Source: SZUA-442 sp963759175 (lineage in GTDB: Bacteria > Actinomycetota > Acidimicrobiia > Spongiisociales > UBA5794). From it: a stretch of DNA of 64,000 nucleotides. The position numbers and the translations under genes were made by a program. Below the pieces are notes generated by a model, which saw only the letters and a list, made by a program, of their open reading frames with translations, was not told where the DNA came from and did no database searches. Location: assembly GCA_963759175.1 (NCBI GenBank), contig CAVWXP010000004.1, forward strand, positions 1-64,000, given 5' to 3'. This document shows positions 24,652 through 34,495 of the stretch, piece after piece. Position 1 is the stretch's first letter; every line of letters begins with the position of its first letter.

Positions 24652-25797
24652 ATGACCATCTACCTCGACCATGCGGCGACGACATCGATCAGGCCGGAGG
24701 CCGTCGAAGCCGTCACAGCCGCCCTCGCATCGGGCAATGGGAACGCATCCGGCACGCATGCGGTCGCCCGATCGGCGAAGAACCTCCTCGAGGATGCGAG
24801 GGAACGGGCGGCTGCGGTCGTCGGGGCATCGCGGTCCGACGAGATCGTGTTCACCTCCGGCGGCACGGAATCCGACAACCTCGCCATCGTCGGTGCGGGC
24901 CTCGCTGGTGACGTGCAGACGATCGTGGTGTCGTCGATCGAGCACAAGGCCGTGCTCGAACCCGCCCGAGGTCTGGCGCGGTTCGGCCGCAGGGTCGTCG
25001 AGATCCCATGCGATGCCGACGGTGTGGTGGGTCCCGACGCCGTCGAGCAAGCCGTCGGAGCGGACACCGGCGTGGTGTCCGTGATGGCGGCCAACAACGA
25101 AGTGGGGGCCATCCAGCCCATCCGGGAGATCGCTCGGGTGGTGCGCGAGGTCGCTCCGGGAGCTGTCATCCACACTGACGCGGTCCAGGCCTTCGTCGGA
25201 GCGTCGATCGATGTCGTCGACCTCGACGTCGACCTGTTGACGCTCGCTGCTCACAAGTTCGGAGGGCCCAAGGGCGTGGGAATCCTCTACGTCCGTGCGG
25301 GGGTCGACCTCGAGCCCTTGATCACAGGGGGTGCGCAGGAGGCGGGCCGTCGGCCAGGGACGTCCAACGTCGCAGGCGTCGCCGGCATGGTTGCAGCCAT
25401 GGAAGCCGCCGAGGCCGATCGGGGTCGTTTCGCCTCGGTCGTCGGGGGCGAACGTGATGCGTTCGAGTCGGCGATCGCGCAGCGGTTTCCCGATGCCGTC
25501 GTGACGGCACGGGGTGTGACCCGCCTGCCGCACTTCTCCCATCTCCGGCTCCCCGGCGTGCGCGCCGAATCGTTGCTCATCCGGCTCGATGCGCACGGCG
25601 TGTATGCCGCTGCGGGATCGGCGTGCCAATCGGGAGCGGTCGAACCCAGCCACGTCCTCACGGCCATGGGCATGTCCGACACCGAGGCCCGATCGTGTAT
25701 CCGATTCACGATGGGCTGGGACACCGCTCCCGGCGAAGGTGAACGCTCAGCGGCGGCGGTAGGCGCCGTGGTCGACGCAATGAAGGATCCGACATGA
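24652..25797 (+). CDS. Cysteine desulfurase (IscS/NifS family)
   Basis: 381 residues. PLP enzyme taking sulfur from cysteine for Fe-S clusters and tRNA thiolation. YLDHAATTSIRPEAV, FTSGGTESDNLAIVGAG, the PLP lysine in LAAHKFGGPKGVG, and the persulfide Cys in AAGSACQSGAVEPSHVL are all present. The stop overlaps mnmA (ATGA); desulfurase plus MnmA pairing is common in actinobacteria and implies that sulfur is passed directly to tRNA 2-thiouridine synthesis. Confidence 0.93.
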   Translation: MTIYLDHAATTSIRPEAVEAVTAALASGNGNASGTHAVARSAKNLLEDARERAAAVVGASRSDEIVFTSGGTESDNLAIVGAGLAGDVQTIVVSSIEHKAVLEPARGLARFGRRVVEIPCDADGVVGPDAVEQAVGADTGVVSVMAANNEVGAIQPIREIARVVREVAPGAVIHTDAVQAFVGASIDVVDLDVDLLTLAAHKFGGPKGVGILYVRAGVDLEPLITGGAQEAGRRPGTSNVAGVAGMVAAMEAAEADRGRFASVVGGERDAFESAIAQRFPDAVVTARGVTRLPHFSHLRLPGVRAESLLIRLDAHGVYAAAGSACQSGAVEPSHVLTAMGMSDTEARSCIRFTMGWDTAPGEGERSAAAVGAVVDAMKDPT

Positions 25798-26880
25798 CCT
25801 CGGCGCTCGTTGCCATGTCCGGGGGCGTCGACAGCTCCGTTGCCGCAGCCCTCATGCTCGAGGCCGGCTACGACGTCATCGGTGTGACACTCAAGCAATG
25901 GCAGGGCGAGGACGGCCAGATGCCGGTCGCCGGTTGTTGCACGGTGTCCGACGCCGAGGATGCGCGTCGGGTGTCCGCCCAGCTGGGGATTCCCTACTAC
26001 GTCCTCGACTACGTCGAGGAGTTCACGGCGGCCGTCGTCGAGCCGTTCGGTCGCGGATACCTCGACGGTCTCACGCCCAATCCGTGCATCGAATGCAACC
26101 GCAAGGTTCGCTTCCGCGCCCTGCTCGATCGCACATCCGAACTCGGGTGTGACGTGCTCGTGACCGGCCACCACGCCCGCGTGGAGCGCGACGGGGACAT
26201 CCACCGGTTACGCACGGCTGTCGACCCCACCAAGGACCAGTCGTATGTGCTCCACATGCTCGACCAGGAGGCGCTGGCGCGTGTCCGACTCCCCGTTGGT
26301 GAGATGACCAAGGCCGAGGTGCGCGAACGCGCTGCCGCGTCTCGGTCTGCGTACGGCCGACAAACCGGACTCACAGGACATCTGCTTCGTGACGTCAGGG
26401 GACTACCGGGACTTCCTGCGCTCCAGGGTGCCAGACATCGTCCGACCCGGCCATATCGTCGACACGGAGGGCGAGATCGTCGGGGAGCACGACGGAACGG
26501 CATCGTTCACGATCGGCCAGCGGCGCGGCCTGGGGGTGTCGGTGGGCGAGCCGCGGTATGTGGTCGACATCGAACCGCGTCGCCAGCGCGTGACGATCGG
26601 GACACGAGAGGACCTCCTCACCGACGCATGCGTCGCCACCGACATGCGGTTCACCCATCGACCACTTGGTGACGGCGATCGTGTGCACGTCAAGGTTCGG
26701 TACCGCATGGACCCCGTTCCGGCGACGGTCGAGGTCCTCGCCGAGCGTTGGCGCTTCGTGTTCGACGAACCCCAACCGCGACCAGCCCCGGGTCAGGCTG
26801 TCGTCGCCTACAACGGTGAGTACGTGCTCGGCGGAGGCACCATCGTCGATGACCGCATCCGTGTCGGTCGGGTCGGGTAG
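25794..26880 (+). CDS. mnmA: tRNA-specific 2-thiouridylase MnmA, interrupted by one frameshift
   Basis: Thiolates U34 of tRNA Lys/Glu/Gln. The first frame gives the PP-loop AMSGGVDSSVAAALM and catalytic Cys in NPCIECNRKVRF. Near 26330-26345 the reading must shift by one base; the new frame supplies LGLRTADKPDSQDICFVTSG with the second catalytic Cys and continues to the normal end at 26880 (VAYNGEYVLGGGTIVDD). Together they give about 361 residues, the normal length. Since MnmA is essential or nearly so in most bacteria, a sequence error is likelier than a pseudogene. Confidence 0.88.
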
Positions 26881-26933
26881 CGTGGATCGCCGCACGCGAT
26901 CACGTGGTTCGTGATGCGCCATTGGAGCCGATA

Positions 26934-28991
26934 GTGGAAGCCGACGAACGGGCGACCCAGCTCGACGAGACCGCACGGCGGTACGAGCAGCTGGTGAGCG
27001 AGCTCAATGAACACAACCATCGCTACCACGTGCTCGACGCGCCGATCATCGATGACAACGCCTACGACCTGCTCTATCGGGAGTTGGTCGCCATCGAGGA
27101 GCAGCATCCCGAGCTCGTGTCGTCGCTGTCACCGACCCGTCGGATCGGCGACGGCACCGTGTCGGGGTTCGCCGAGGTCGAGCATCGTCTCCGCATGTTC
27201 TCGCTCGACAACGCCATGGACCGCGAAGCACTCGAGGCCTGGCACGAACGCCTCGTCGGCATCCTCGATCATGAACCCTCCTCCTACAGCTGCGAGCTCA
27301 AGATCGATGGCCTTGCCGTGTCCCTGACGTACGAGGATGGCGTGTTGACCCGCGCCGCCACCCGTGGGGACGGCGCGGTGGGAGAGGACGTCACCGAAAA
27401 CGTCCGGACCATTCGCTCCGTGCCACTGGCACTACGCGGGGATACCCCGGCGATCATGGAGGTGCGCGGTGAGATCTACCTGCCGGTCTCCGAGTTCGAT
27501 GCCCTCAACGAACGGCAGGCCGAGGCGGGCGAACGTCCCTACATCAACCCACGCAACACGGCCGCGGGTTCCGTCCGCCAGAAGGATCCCGAGAAGACAG
27601 CGTCGCGCAATCTGGCCATATGGGTGTACCAACTGGGATTCGTCGATGGGGGACCGGCGCTCGGATCGCACTCCGAGCAGATGGCATGGCTGACCGAACT
27701 CGGGTTGCGAGTGAATCCTGCCAACAGCACGGTGGCGTCGTTCGATGACGTGGTCGCGTACATCGATGAGGCCACGTCGCACCGTCACGATCGCGACTAC
27801 GAGACCGACGGGATCGTCGTGAAGGTCGATGATCTCGCCGAGCAGGCCCACATCGGATTCACGGCGCGTTCCCCGCGCTGGGCGATCGCCTACAAACTGC
27901 CGCCCGAGGAGAAGGCGACCCTCCTGCGCGAGATCAGGATCAACGTCGGCCGCACCGGCGCGGTCACGCCCTACGCCGTGATGGAACCGGTGTTCGTCGG
28001 CGGCGTCACAGTAACCAATGCGACGCTCCACAACGAGGGAGAGGTCCACCGCAAGGACGTGCGCCCGGGGGACACGGTGGTCGTTCGGAGGGCCGGGGAC
28101 GTCATTCCGGAGGTGCTCGGACCGGTGCTCGACCTACGTCCTCCCGGCACGGAGGTCTGGCGGATGCCGAGCCGATGTCCCTTCTGTGGCAACCCGATCG
28201 TGCTGCCCGAGGGACAGGCGAAAGCGAAGTGCACCGGGGGGTACACATGCCCCTCGCGCCTGCGCGAGTACCTGTTCCACTTCGCTTCACGTGGAGCGAT
28301 GGACATCGAGGGCCTTGGATACCGCACGGTCGGCACACTCCTCGACGAGGGCATCATCGCCGATCCCGCCGACATCTACCGCGTCACGGTCGACGATCTC
28401 GTGCCGCTCGAGGGGTGGAAGGAGGTTTCGGCGACCAAGCTCGTCGATGCCATCGAGCGGTCGAAGGCCCGACCCCTCGCCAAGCTGCTGTTCGGTCTCG
28501 GTATCGACCATGTCGGCAGCACCGTTGCGCGTGTGATCGCCAGGCACTTCGGTTCTGCTGATGCGATCGGCTCCGCGACCCTCGACGACGTCGCGTCGAT
28601 TGACGGCGTCGGTCCCGAGATCGCGGGTGCGGTGGTGGGATGGTTCGCCGAGGAGGACAATCGGCGATTGATCGAGAGGCTCGGTGAGGCCGGCGTCTCG
28701 TTGCGAGACGATGCGGCGACCGTTCCCGAGCTGCCCCAGATCCTCGCCGGCGTCTCCGTCGTCGTCACCGGAACACTGGAGGGCTTCACCCGCGATGAGG
28801 CGAGGGACGCCGTCGTCGCCCGGGGAGGCAAGGTGGTGGGATCGGTGTCCTCGCGGACATCGGCGCTCGTCGCAGGTGCCAACGCAGGATCCAAGCTGGC
28901 GAAGGCCGAGTCACTGGGGGTTCCCATACTCGACGAGGACGGCTTCCGCGTGCTGCTCGCCGAAGGCCTCGATTCCGCGTCCGGCTCCTGA
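26934..28991 (+). CDS. ligA: NAD-dependent DNA ligase
   Basis: 685 residues. The adenylation domain has the active lysine in CELKIDGLAVSLTY, followed by VRGEIYLP and DGIVVKVDD. Then come the OB fold, the four-Cys zinc site (CPFCGNP, AKCTGGYTCPSR), helix-hairpin-helix motifs (LLFGLGIDHVGSTVA, DGVGPEIAGAV) and a C-terminal BRCT domain (VVVTGTLEGFTRDEA). It seals nicks during replication. I chose GTG 26934, six bases after TTGGAG; GTG 26904 is the longer alternative. Confidence 0.96.
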   Translation: MEADERATQLDETARRYEQLVSELNEHNHRYHVLDAPIIDDNAYDLLYRELVAIEEQHPELVSSLSPTRRIGDGTVSGFAEVEHRLRMFSLDNAMDREALEAWHERLVGILDHEPSSYSCELKIDGLAVSLTYEDGVLTRAATRGDGAVGEDVTENVRTIRSVPLALRGDTPAIMEVRGEIYLPVSEFDALNERQAEAGERPYINPRNTAAGSVRQKDPEKTASRNLAIWVYQLGFVDGGPALGSHSEQMAWLTELGLRVNPANSTVASFDDVVAYIDEATSHRHDRDYETDGIVVKVDDLAEQAHIGFTARSPRWAIAYKLPPEEKATLLREIRINVGRTGAVTPYAVMEPVFVGGVTVTNATLHNEGEVHRKDVRPGDTVVVRRAGDVIPEVLGPVLDLRPPGTEVWRMPSRCPFCGNPIVLPEGQAKAKCTGGYTCPSRLREYLFHFASRGAMDIEGLGYRTVGTLLDEGIIADPADIYRVTVDDLVPLEGWKEVSATKLVDAIERSKARPLAKLLFGLGIDHVGSTVARVIARHFGSADAIGSATLDDVASIDGVGPEIAGAVVGWFAEEDNRRLIERLGEAGVSLRDDAATVPELPQILAGVSVVVTGTLEGFTRDEARDAVVARGGKVVGSVSSRTSALVAGANAGSKLAKAESLGVPILDEDGFRVLLAEGLDSASGS

Positions 28992-29044
28992 CGGGCGCCC
29001 GCGACGTTTCGCCGCATCGGTGGGGATGGGATCCGGATTCGGTG

Positions 29045-30142
29045 TCAGGGTGCGGCCGAGAACACGACCTCGAGAGTGGCGCCGTCCTCCATCTCGACGA
29101 AGCCACCGGTGAGCACCGGTACGTCGAAGTCGGAGAGGACGATGAAGGTTTCCCCGGTCACCGACAGGGTTCCGTCGGGCTCGACACGGGCCTCGACGTC
29201 CCACGTGATGGGGAGCGTGATGGCATTGACGGTCATGTCCCCTGCGACATCGAAGGTGACGCTTTCACCGACCGTCCCAGTCGGCGGTAGCGGGAACGAG
29301 TCACCGCTGAACGTACCCTCGGGGAACTCGGCGAACCACCCTGCGACCCGCGAGTCACGTCGGCTCTGGTCCGATTCGAACGACTGGAGGTCGATCGTGA
29401 ACGTGAACGGACCGGCCGGCGACACCGTTCCGCTCACGGCATCGGTGGTGCCGACCCCCTGCGTTGCCAGTCCCTGGAGCCGCTCCTCTACCGAGTACGT
29501 TGCGAGGCCCACAGTGATCGTATAGGTGGACGCCAGATCGTCTGGGATCGAGATCGTCCCCGCCAGCGGTGCCGTCGTGGTGGCGGGAGCGGTCGTACCG
29601 GTGGTGTCCGACGATCCGATCGTCGTCGTGGTGGTGGTCGTCGCCGAGTCGAGGTCGTCGAGCGTGAGTTCCCCTGAGGCGACGTTGCCCCTGCCGAACA
29701 AGCCGATGCCCATGGCCAGGGCGATCGCCACCGGGACGAAGGCGATCCACACCGGTGCGGTCACTCCTGCGAGGAGTGGCGTGAGGAAGGCCAGCGTGAT
29801 GAAGATGATCGCAGCGAGTGGCGCCGCGTAGGCGATCAGGTTGCTCAGGACCGTCTGGTCCACGATCGTCACGGCGAGCATCGCCACGAACCAACCGGCC
29901 GCCATGGTCACCCCGAAAGCCAACATCGCTCGGTCTCCTGCACGGAGCCGACGCCACAGCATTCCGGCGATCAACCCCAGCACGAGCGAGGTGATCACGA
30001 CCGTGAGGCTGTTTGCGACCACCTCATCGGGCGAGCGGAGGACCACCGAAAGCCCCCCGGCGACGATGGCGCCGATTGCCCCCGCCACCAAACCCGCTAT
30101 TGCGGGGTGCCAGGCGTCGGGATCGTAGGTGTAGCTGGTCAA
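29045..30142 (-). CDS. Four-helix membrane protein with C-terminal YceI-like domain
   Basis: 365 residues. Residues about 10-165 contain four or five membrane helices; a Thr-rich linker (SATTTTTTTIGSSD and TTAPATTTAP) follows; the last 165 residues are an extracytoplasmic YceI-like beta barrel (SFESDQSRRDSRVAGWF, VTFDVAGDMTVNAITLPITW), a lipocalin-like fold that binds polyisoprenoids in characterised members. TTG 30142 is chosen as start because GGAGG lies seven bases upstream and no ATG fits. The fusion of the two parts is unusual. Confidence 0.7.
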   Translation of the reverse strand: MTSYTYDPDAWHPAIAGLVAGAIGAIVAGGLSVVLRSPDEVVANSLTVVITSLVLGLIAGMLWRRLRAGDRAMLAFGVTMAAGWFVAMLAVTIVDQTVLSNLIAYAAPLAAIIFITLAFLTPLLAGVTAPVWIAFVPVAIALAMGIGLFGRGNVASGELTLDDLDSATTTTTTTIGSSDTTGTTAPATTTAPLAGTISIPDDLASTYTITVGLATYSVEERLQGLATQGVGTTDAVSGTVSPAGPFTFTIDLQSFESDQSRRDSRVAGWFAEFPEGTFSGDSFPLPPTGTVGESVTFDVAGDMTVNAITLPITWDVEARVEPDGTLSVTGETFIVLSDFDVPVLTGGFVEMEDGATLEVVFSAAP

Positions 30143-30194
30143 CGCGGGGCCTCCGGTCGCAGTGGGTTCTTCGTAGGGGGAATGGTCGAGGCGT

Positions 30195-30596
30195 TCATTG
30201 GACCCGGAACGTCCATACGACGGTGCCGGCGTCGATGTTGTTCGCTCCACCGATGAACGTCGCGACGACCGTGTGGTCGCCGGGAGTCCACCGCTCGATG
30301 GCCTTGCCCGGCCCCGGTTCGAACTGGTGCCTGCCCGTCTGGAGAATGCTGTCGACCTGGTCGGCGGGGATGGTGATGCCATCGATGACGAACCGGGCGT
30401 CATAGTTCGGCTGGAGGTCGAGGACCACCTTGACGGGTTGAACGACGAGGTCGCCGTCGGCTGGGGAGTAGCTCTCGACGGCGTCGGGGAGTACTTCGGG
30501 ATCGCCTGATGGGATGAACAGGATGGCGCCGGCGACGATCGCGGCGAATGCGACCCCCAGGAGGGTGTAGACGATGCGGTAGCCGGTCGTGGTCAT
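30195..30596 (-). CDS. Single-pass membrane protein of unknown function
   Basis: 133 residues from ATG 30596, which follows TAGCAT by seven bases. One N-terminal membrane helix (TLLGVAFAAIVAGAILFI) anchors an extracytoplasmic beta-rich domain (DLVVQPVKVVLDLQPNYDAR, HTVVATFIGGAN). No recognised family. Probably in one transcription unit with the YceI-like gene 52 bp downstream, and divergent from dapC. Confidence 0.65.
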   Translation of the reverse strand: MTTTGYRIVYTLLGVAFAAIVAGAILFIPSGDPEVLPDAVESYSPADGDLVVQPVKVVLDLQPNYDARFVIDGITIPADQVDSILQTGRHQFEPGPGKAIERWTPGDHTVVATFIGGANNIDAGTVVWTFRVQ

Positions 30597-30656
30597 CGTG
30601 GGGATGCTATGTCGCATGGAGTCGAACCAGTACCGCCCCTGCGGTACCGTGCGGCC

Positions 30657-31808
30657 ATGCGACGCAATCCGGTGCTCGACCAGCTCGGCACGTATCCCAT
30701 GGCGACGGTCCAGGCCCGTGCGCGCGATCGCCGCGAGGCCGGCCTCCCCGTCATCGATTTCTCGATCGGAGATCCGATCGAGCCGACCCCGACCTTCATC
30801 GCCGATGCGCTACGCGCTGCGGTCCCCGAGGTGTCCCAGTACCCGACGGCACACGGGCGAGCCGACCTCCGGCGGGCGGTCGCCGATTACATCGAACGTC
30901 GGCACGGCGTCGTCGTGGATCCCGAGACCCAGGTGATTCCGACCAGCGGTTCGAAGGAGGCGATCTTCTCGACACCCTTCGCCTTCGTCGATCGTTCGGC
31001 CGGCGATGTCGTGGTCGTCCCGACCCCCGGATACCCGGTGTACGAACGCGGAGCGATGTTCGCCGGAGCCGACGTGCACCGGGTCGTGCTCGGTGACGAC
31101 TTCGTGATGCGAGCCGATGCCATCCCCTCCGATGTATGGGAGCGTGCGAGGTTGTTGTGGATGTGCACGCCGCACAACCCGTCGGGTTCCGTCATGGATC
31201 GCAACGAGATCGCCGCCATGGTCGACCGCGGCCGCCATTCCGGGACCTTGGTCTGCTCGGACGAGTGTTACGCCGACACCTACGAGGACGACGTGTATCC
31301 CGATGGGCCGTCGTCCGTCCTCCAGGTCGCAGGCGAGGGGATGACCGGCGTCCTTTCGTACTTGTCCCTGTCGAAGCGTTCGGGCATGACCGGGTACCGC
31401 TCGGGTGCGATCGTCGGTGACGCCGACGCGATCTCGGCCCTTCGCACGTTGCGGTCCACGACGGGGACGGCATCTGCGGAGTTCGTCCAATCGGCTGCCG
31501 TCGCCGCGTGGAACGACGACGAGCACGCCGGGGACCGTAGGCAGGTATTCACGGCGAAGCGTCGAATCCTCGAGCGTGCATGTGAGCTGGCCGGCATGGA
31601 GGTCGTCGCCTCGAGAGCCGGGTTGTACCTGTGGGTACGCGTGGGTGACGATCTCGCTGTGACGGACGTGCTCCTCGATGCAGGCATCGTGGTCTCGCCC
31701 GGGTCGTTCTTCGGGCCGGGGGGCGACGGGTACATCCGATTGGCCCTCGTACCATCGAAGGACGAATGCGTCGCAGCGGGTGAGGCCCTCATCGAGGCGC
31801 TCGCATGA
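30657..31808 (+). CDS. dapC: Succinyldiaminopimelate aminotransferase (class I/II, DapC)
   Basis: 383 residues, PLP-dependent. SIGDPIEPTPTFIADAL, SGSKEAIFSTPFAFV, TPHNPSGSVMD, DECYADTYED, the PLP lysine in YLSLSKRSGMTGYRSG and the terminal Arg in YIRLALV fit the DapC/DapL-like branch. The neighbours dapD and dapE make the succinylase-branch aminotransferase the best assignment. It starts six bases after TACCGT (ATG 30657), i.e. probably leaderless, and opens a three-gene lysine/diaminopimelate operon. Confidence 0.88.
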   Translation: MRRNPVLDQLGTYPMATVQARARDRREAGLPVIDFSIGDPIEPTPTFIADALRAAVPEVSQYPTAHGRADLRRAVADYIERRHGVVVDPETQVIPTSGSKEAIFSTPFAFVDRSAGDVVVVPTPGYPVYERGAMFAGADVHRVVLGDDFVMRADAIPSDVWERARLLWMCTPHNPSGSVMDRNEIAAMVDRGRHSGTLVCSDECYADTYEDDVYPDGPSSVLQVAGEGMTGVLSYLSLSKRSGMTGYRSGAIVGDADAISALRTLRSTTGTASAEFVQSAAVAAWNDDEHAGDRRQVFTAKRRILERACELAGMEVVASRAGLYLWVRVGDDLAVTDVLLDAGIVVSPGSFFGPGGDGYIRLALVPSKDECVAAGEALIEALA

Positions 31809-31839
31809 CGTGCAGTGGAAGCCACGGACGACGAGACGG

Positions 31840-32655
31840 ATGGAACGGATGAACGACAGGGACACCATCGAAGCGGCCTACGCCGGTGACATCGACGCAC
31901 GCGAGGCGACGGACGCCGTCGAGCGGACGATCGCGGCGCTCGACGCCGGGACGCTGCGCGTGGCGTCCAAGCAGAACGGTTCGTGGATCGTCAACGCATG
32001 GGTCAAGGAAGCCATCCTCCTGTACTTCCGGCTGTCGGCCCTGACCACGACCACCGCCGGCCCGTTCGAGTACCACGACAAGATCCCAACCAAGACCGGC
32101 CTCGAGGAACAGGGCATCAGGGTGGTCCCGCCGGGAACGGTGCGATACGGCGCATTCTGCGAACCGGGAGTGATCGTGATGCCCGGCTACGTCAACATCG
32201 GCGCCTACGTGGGGGCGGGCACCATGGTCGACACATGGGCCACGGTCGGGTCCTGTGCCCAGATCGGAAAGAACGTCCACCTGAGTGGCGGCGTAGGCAT
32301 CGGTGGTGTCCTCGAACCGCCGGGAGCGAGGCCGGTGATCATCGAGGACGGGGCGTTCATCGGGAGCCGTTCGATCATCGTCGAAGGTGCGCTCATCGAG
32401 CATGGGGCCGTCATCGGTGCGAACACGACGATCACGGCATCGACCCCCATCATCGATGTCACGGGCCCCGAACCCGTCGAGACCCGGGGCCGGGTGCCTG
32501 CCAACAGCGTCGTGGTCCCCGGCACGCGAGCCAAGGAGTTCGCCGCCGGGTCGTACCAGCTCGCATGCGCGCTCATCATCGGATCCCGCACGGAATCCAC
32601 CGATGCCAAGACCTCCCTCAACGAGGTCCTCCGCACGTTCGAGGTCCAGGTATGA
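31840..32655 (+). CDS. dapD: Tetrahydrodipicolinate N-succinyltransferase
   Basis: 271 residues. The C-terminal two thirds is a left-handed beta helix of hexapeptide repeats (VMPGYVNIGAYVGAGTMVDT, VGSCAQIGKNVHLSGGVGIG, FIGSRSIIVEGALIEHGAVI) as in DapD. The helical N-terminus has NGSWIVNAWVKEAILLYFRL, typical of the family. It succinylates tetrahydrodipicolinate before DapC acts. ATG 31840 or 31849 could be the start; neither has a strong ribosome site. Confidence 0.94.
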   Translation: MERMNDRDTIEAAYAGDIDAREATDAVERTIAALDAGTLRVASKQNGSWIVNAWVKEAILLYFRLSALTTTTAGPFEYHDKIPTKTGLEEQGIRVVPPGTVRYGAFCEPGVIVMPGYVNIGAYVGAGTMVDTWATVGSCAQIGKNVHLSGGVGIGGVLEPPGARPVIIEDGAFIGSRSIIVEGALIEHGAVIGANTTITASTPIIDVTGPEPVETRGRVPANSVVVPGTRAKEFAAGSYQLACALIIGSRTESTDAKTSLNEVLRTFEVQV

Positions 32656-32683
32656 CAGGTGCCATCGTCCTCGGAGGCCGTCG

Positions 32684-33733
32684 ATGACCGTCGTCGACAC
32701 CCTCATCGAGATCATCGACATCCCCTCGGTCACCGGCGACGAGGACGCCCTGTGCACGATGCTCGCTGACCGCTTCCGCGATCGCCAGGTCCGTCGCATC
32801 GGCAACTCGCTGGTCGTGGGCGGGCAACCCCTCGATCGGCCGTTCTACGCCCTCTACGGGCACCTCGACACAGTGCCCGAGCAGGGGGACCCGAAGGCGC
32901 GGATCGAAGGTGACCATGTCGTGGGCCTGGGGGCCTCCGACATGAAGGGCGGCGTCGCCGTGATGATCGAACTCCTCGAGGATGGCGACCTCGCCCCTTC
33001 GATCGATGTCGTCTACGTGTTCTACGCCGCGGAGGAGGGAGCGGCGGCCGACAACGAGCTCGGACCCGTCCTCGATGCCTGCCCGTGGCTCACCGACGCC
33101 TCGTTGAGCATCGTGCTCGAACCGACCGATCTCCATGTCGAGATCGGCTGCAACGGTGTCGTCAATGCCGAGGTGGTCTTCCGTGGTGCGAGCGCCCACT
33201 CGGCGAGACCGTGGCTCGGTGTCAACGCTGTGACCAAGGCGGGCCGTTGGCTCACCAAGCTCGACGAACTCGAACCGGACCTCGTGGACATCGATGGGCT
33301 CGAGTATCGAGAGGTGTTCTCCGTGACCCGTGCCACGGGCGGGATCGCGAACAACATCATCCCGCCCGAGTTCCGCATCAACCTCAACCATCGGTTTCCT
33401 CCCATCTACAGCATCGACGAAGCCGTCGAACGTGTGCGGGCGATCGCATCCGAGGCGGACGAGATCATCATCCGTGACCGTGCACCGGCCGGTGGCGCTG
33501 CCCCGGACGACCCGCACGTCCGTCGCCTCGAGGCACTCGCAGCAATGCGTGGTGGTCGGCGTCAGGCGAAGCAGGGTTGGACGGACGTCGCCCGATTGAC
33601 CGAGCGCGGAGCCGTCGCCGTCAACTACGGCCCCGGCGTGGTCGCACAGGCACATCAGGTGGGCGAATGGGTGCCCGCTGCCAACCTCGGCGTCGTGTTC
33701 GACGTCCTTCGGGAGTTCCTCGAGGGTCGCTGA
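32684..33733 (+). CDS. dapE: Succinyl-diaminopimelate desuccinylase
   Basis: 349-residue M20 metallopeptidase. Zinc ligands and catalytic residues: HLDTVP, the bridging Asp in LGASDMKGG, the general base pair EE in YAAEEGAAAD, and a late His (VAQAHQVGEWV). Lid domain carries GASAHSARPWLGVNA. It releases LL-diaminopimelate for lysine and cell wall. CGGAGG lies eight bases before ATG 32684. The actinobacterial DapE branch has this length. Confidence 0.92.
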   Translation: MTVVDTLIEIIDIPSVTGDEDALCTMLADRFRDRQVRRIGNSLVVGGQPLDRPFYALYGHLDTVPEQGDPKARIEGDHVVGLGASDMKGGVAVMIELLEDGDLAPSIDVVYVFYAAEEGAAADNELGPVLDACPWLTDASLSIVLEPTDLHVEIGCNGVVNAEVVFRGASAHSARPWLGVNAVTKAGRWLTKLDELEPDLVDIDGLEYREVFSVTRATGGIANNIIPPEFRINLNHRFPPIYSIDEAVERVRAIASEADEIIIRDRAPAGGAAPDDPHVRRLEALAAMRGGRRQAKQGWTDVARLTERGAVAVNYGPGVVAQAHQVGEWVPAANLGVVFDVLREFLEGR

Positions 33734-33760
33734 GATCGGTCACGTCGTGGGGCGAGCGAG

Positions 33761-34426
33761 TCACTCCACCCAGAAGGTCTCAGGTACCGAGTCATCCGAT
33801 GGGGGATCGACGATCGGCGCAACCAGATCCTCGAGGCTCAGGACGGGCAGGATCCACCCGACGAGGGGACCAACGCCGAAAGCGAACACCACCGTCCCGA
33901 CGCCCACGGTGCCGCCCATCATCCAGCCGATACCGAGCACACCGAGCTCGATGACGGCTCGTGCCAAGCCGATCGGCACGCCGCGGTGCCCGAGGCCGGT
34001 CATGAGCCCGTCCCTGGGACCGGGACCGAGGCCTGCGCCGATGTAGAAGCCGGATCCGATGGCGATGATCAGGGTTCCTCCGATGAGCAGCGCCCACTGC
34101 GCCCAGGTGCTACCAGCGGAATCGGGTGCGAGCCACAACGTCACGTCGATGACGATGCCGATCAGCAGGACGTTGGCGATCGTCCCGACCCCGGGGCGCT
34201 CGCGCAGGGGGATCCACAGGAAGAGCACGCACACCCCGGTGATGATCCCGACCGTTCCGATCGGGATCCCGGTGCGTTCCGAGATCCCCTGATGGAGCAC
34301 CTCCCACGGAGCGAGTCCGAGGTCCGCGATCACGAGCATGGCGATGCCGATGCCGAACAGGACGAGACCGAACAGGAGACGGGGCATCCGGTGGCGCAAC
34401 TGCGCCTTCGAGGGCATCGGGAGCAT
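33761..34426 (-). CDS. YczE/YitT-like membrane protein
   Basis: 221 residues with five or six hydrophobic segments. The sequence LGLAPWEVLHQGISERTGIP and SGFYIGAGLGPGPRDGLMTGL matches the YczE family of integral membrane proteins of unknown transport function. TAGCGT sits six bases before the ATG, and the gene is divergent from gatC across about 70 bp. Confidence 0.85.
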   Translation of the reverse strand: MLPMPSKAQLRHRMPRLLFGLVLFGIGIAMLVIADLGLAPWEVLHQGISERTGIPIGTVGIITGVCVLFLWIPLRERPGVGTIANVLLIGIVIDVTLWLAPDSAGSTWAQWALLIGGTLIIAIGSGFYIGAGLGPGPRDGLMTGLGHRGVPIGLARAVIELGVLGIGWMMGGTVGVGTVVFAFGVGPLVGWILPVLSLEDLVAPIVDPPSDDSVPETFWVE

Positions 34427-34495
34427 CCCCCGACGCTAGCGTCGTGCTCGCCTTCCACTGATGCGTGGCGACGCCAGATCGGTACCATCGGCGCC

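Noticed and set aside
25794..26880. mnmA split as a programmed frameshift or selenocysteine gene
   Set aside because: No slippery heptamer or stem-loop is evident at the break and no UGA lies in frame at the catalytic Cys; a simple indel explains it.
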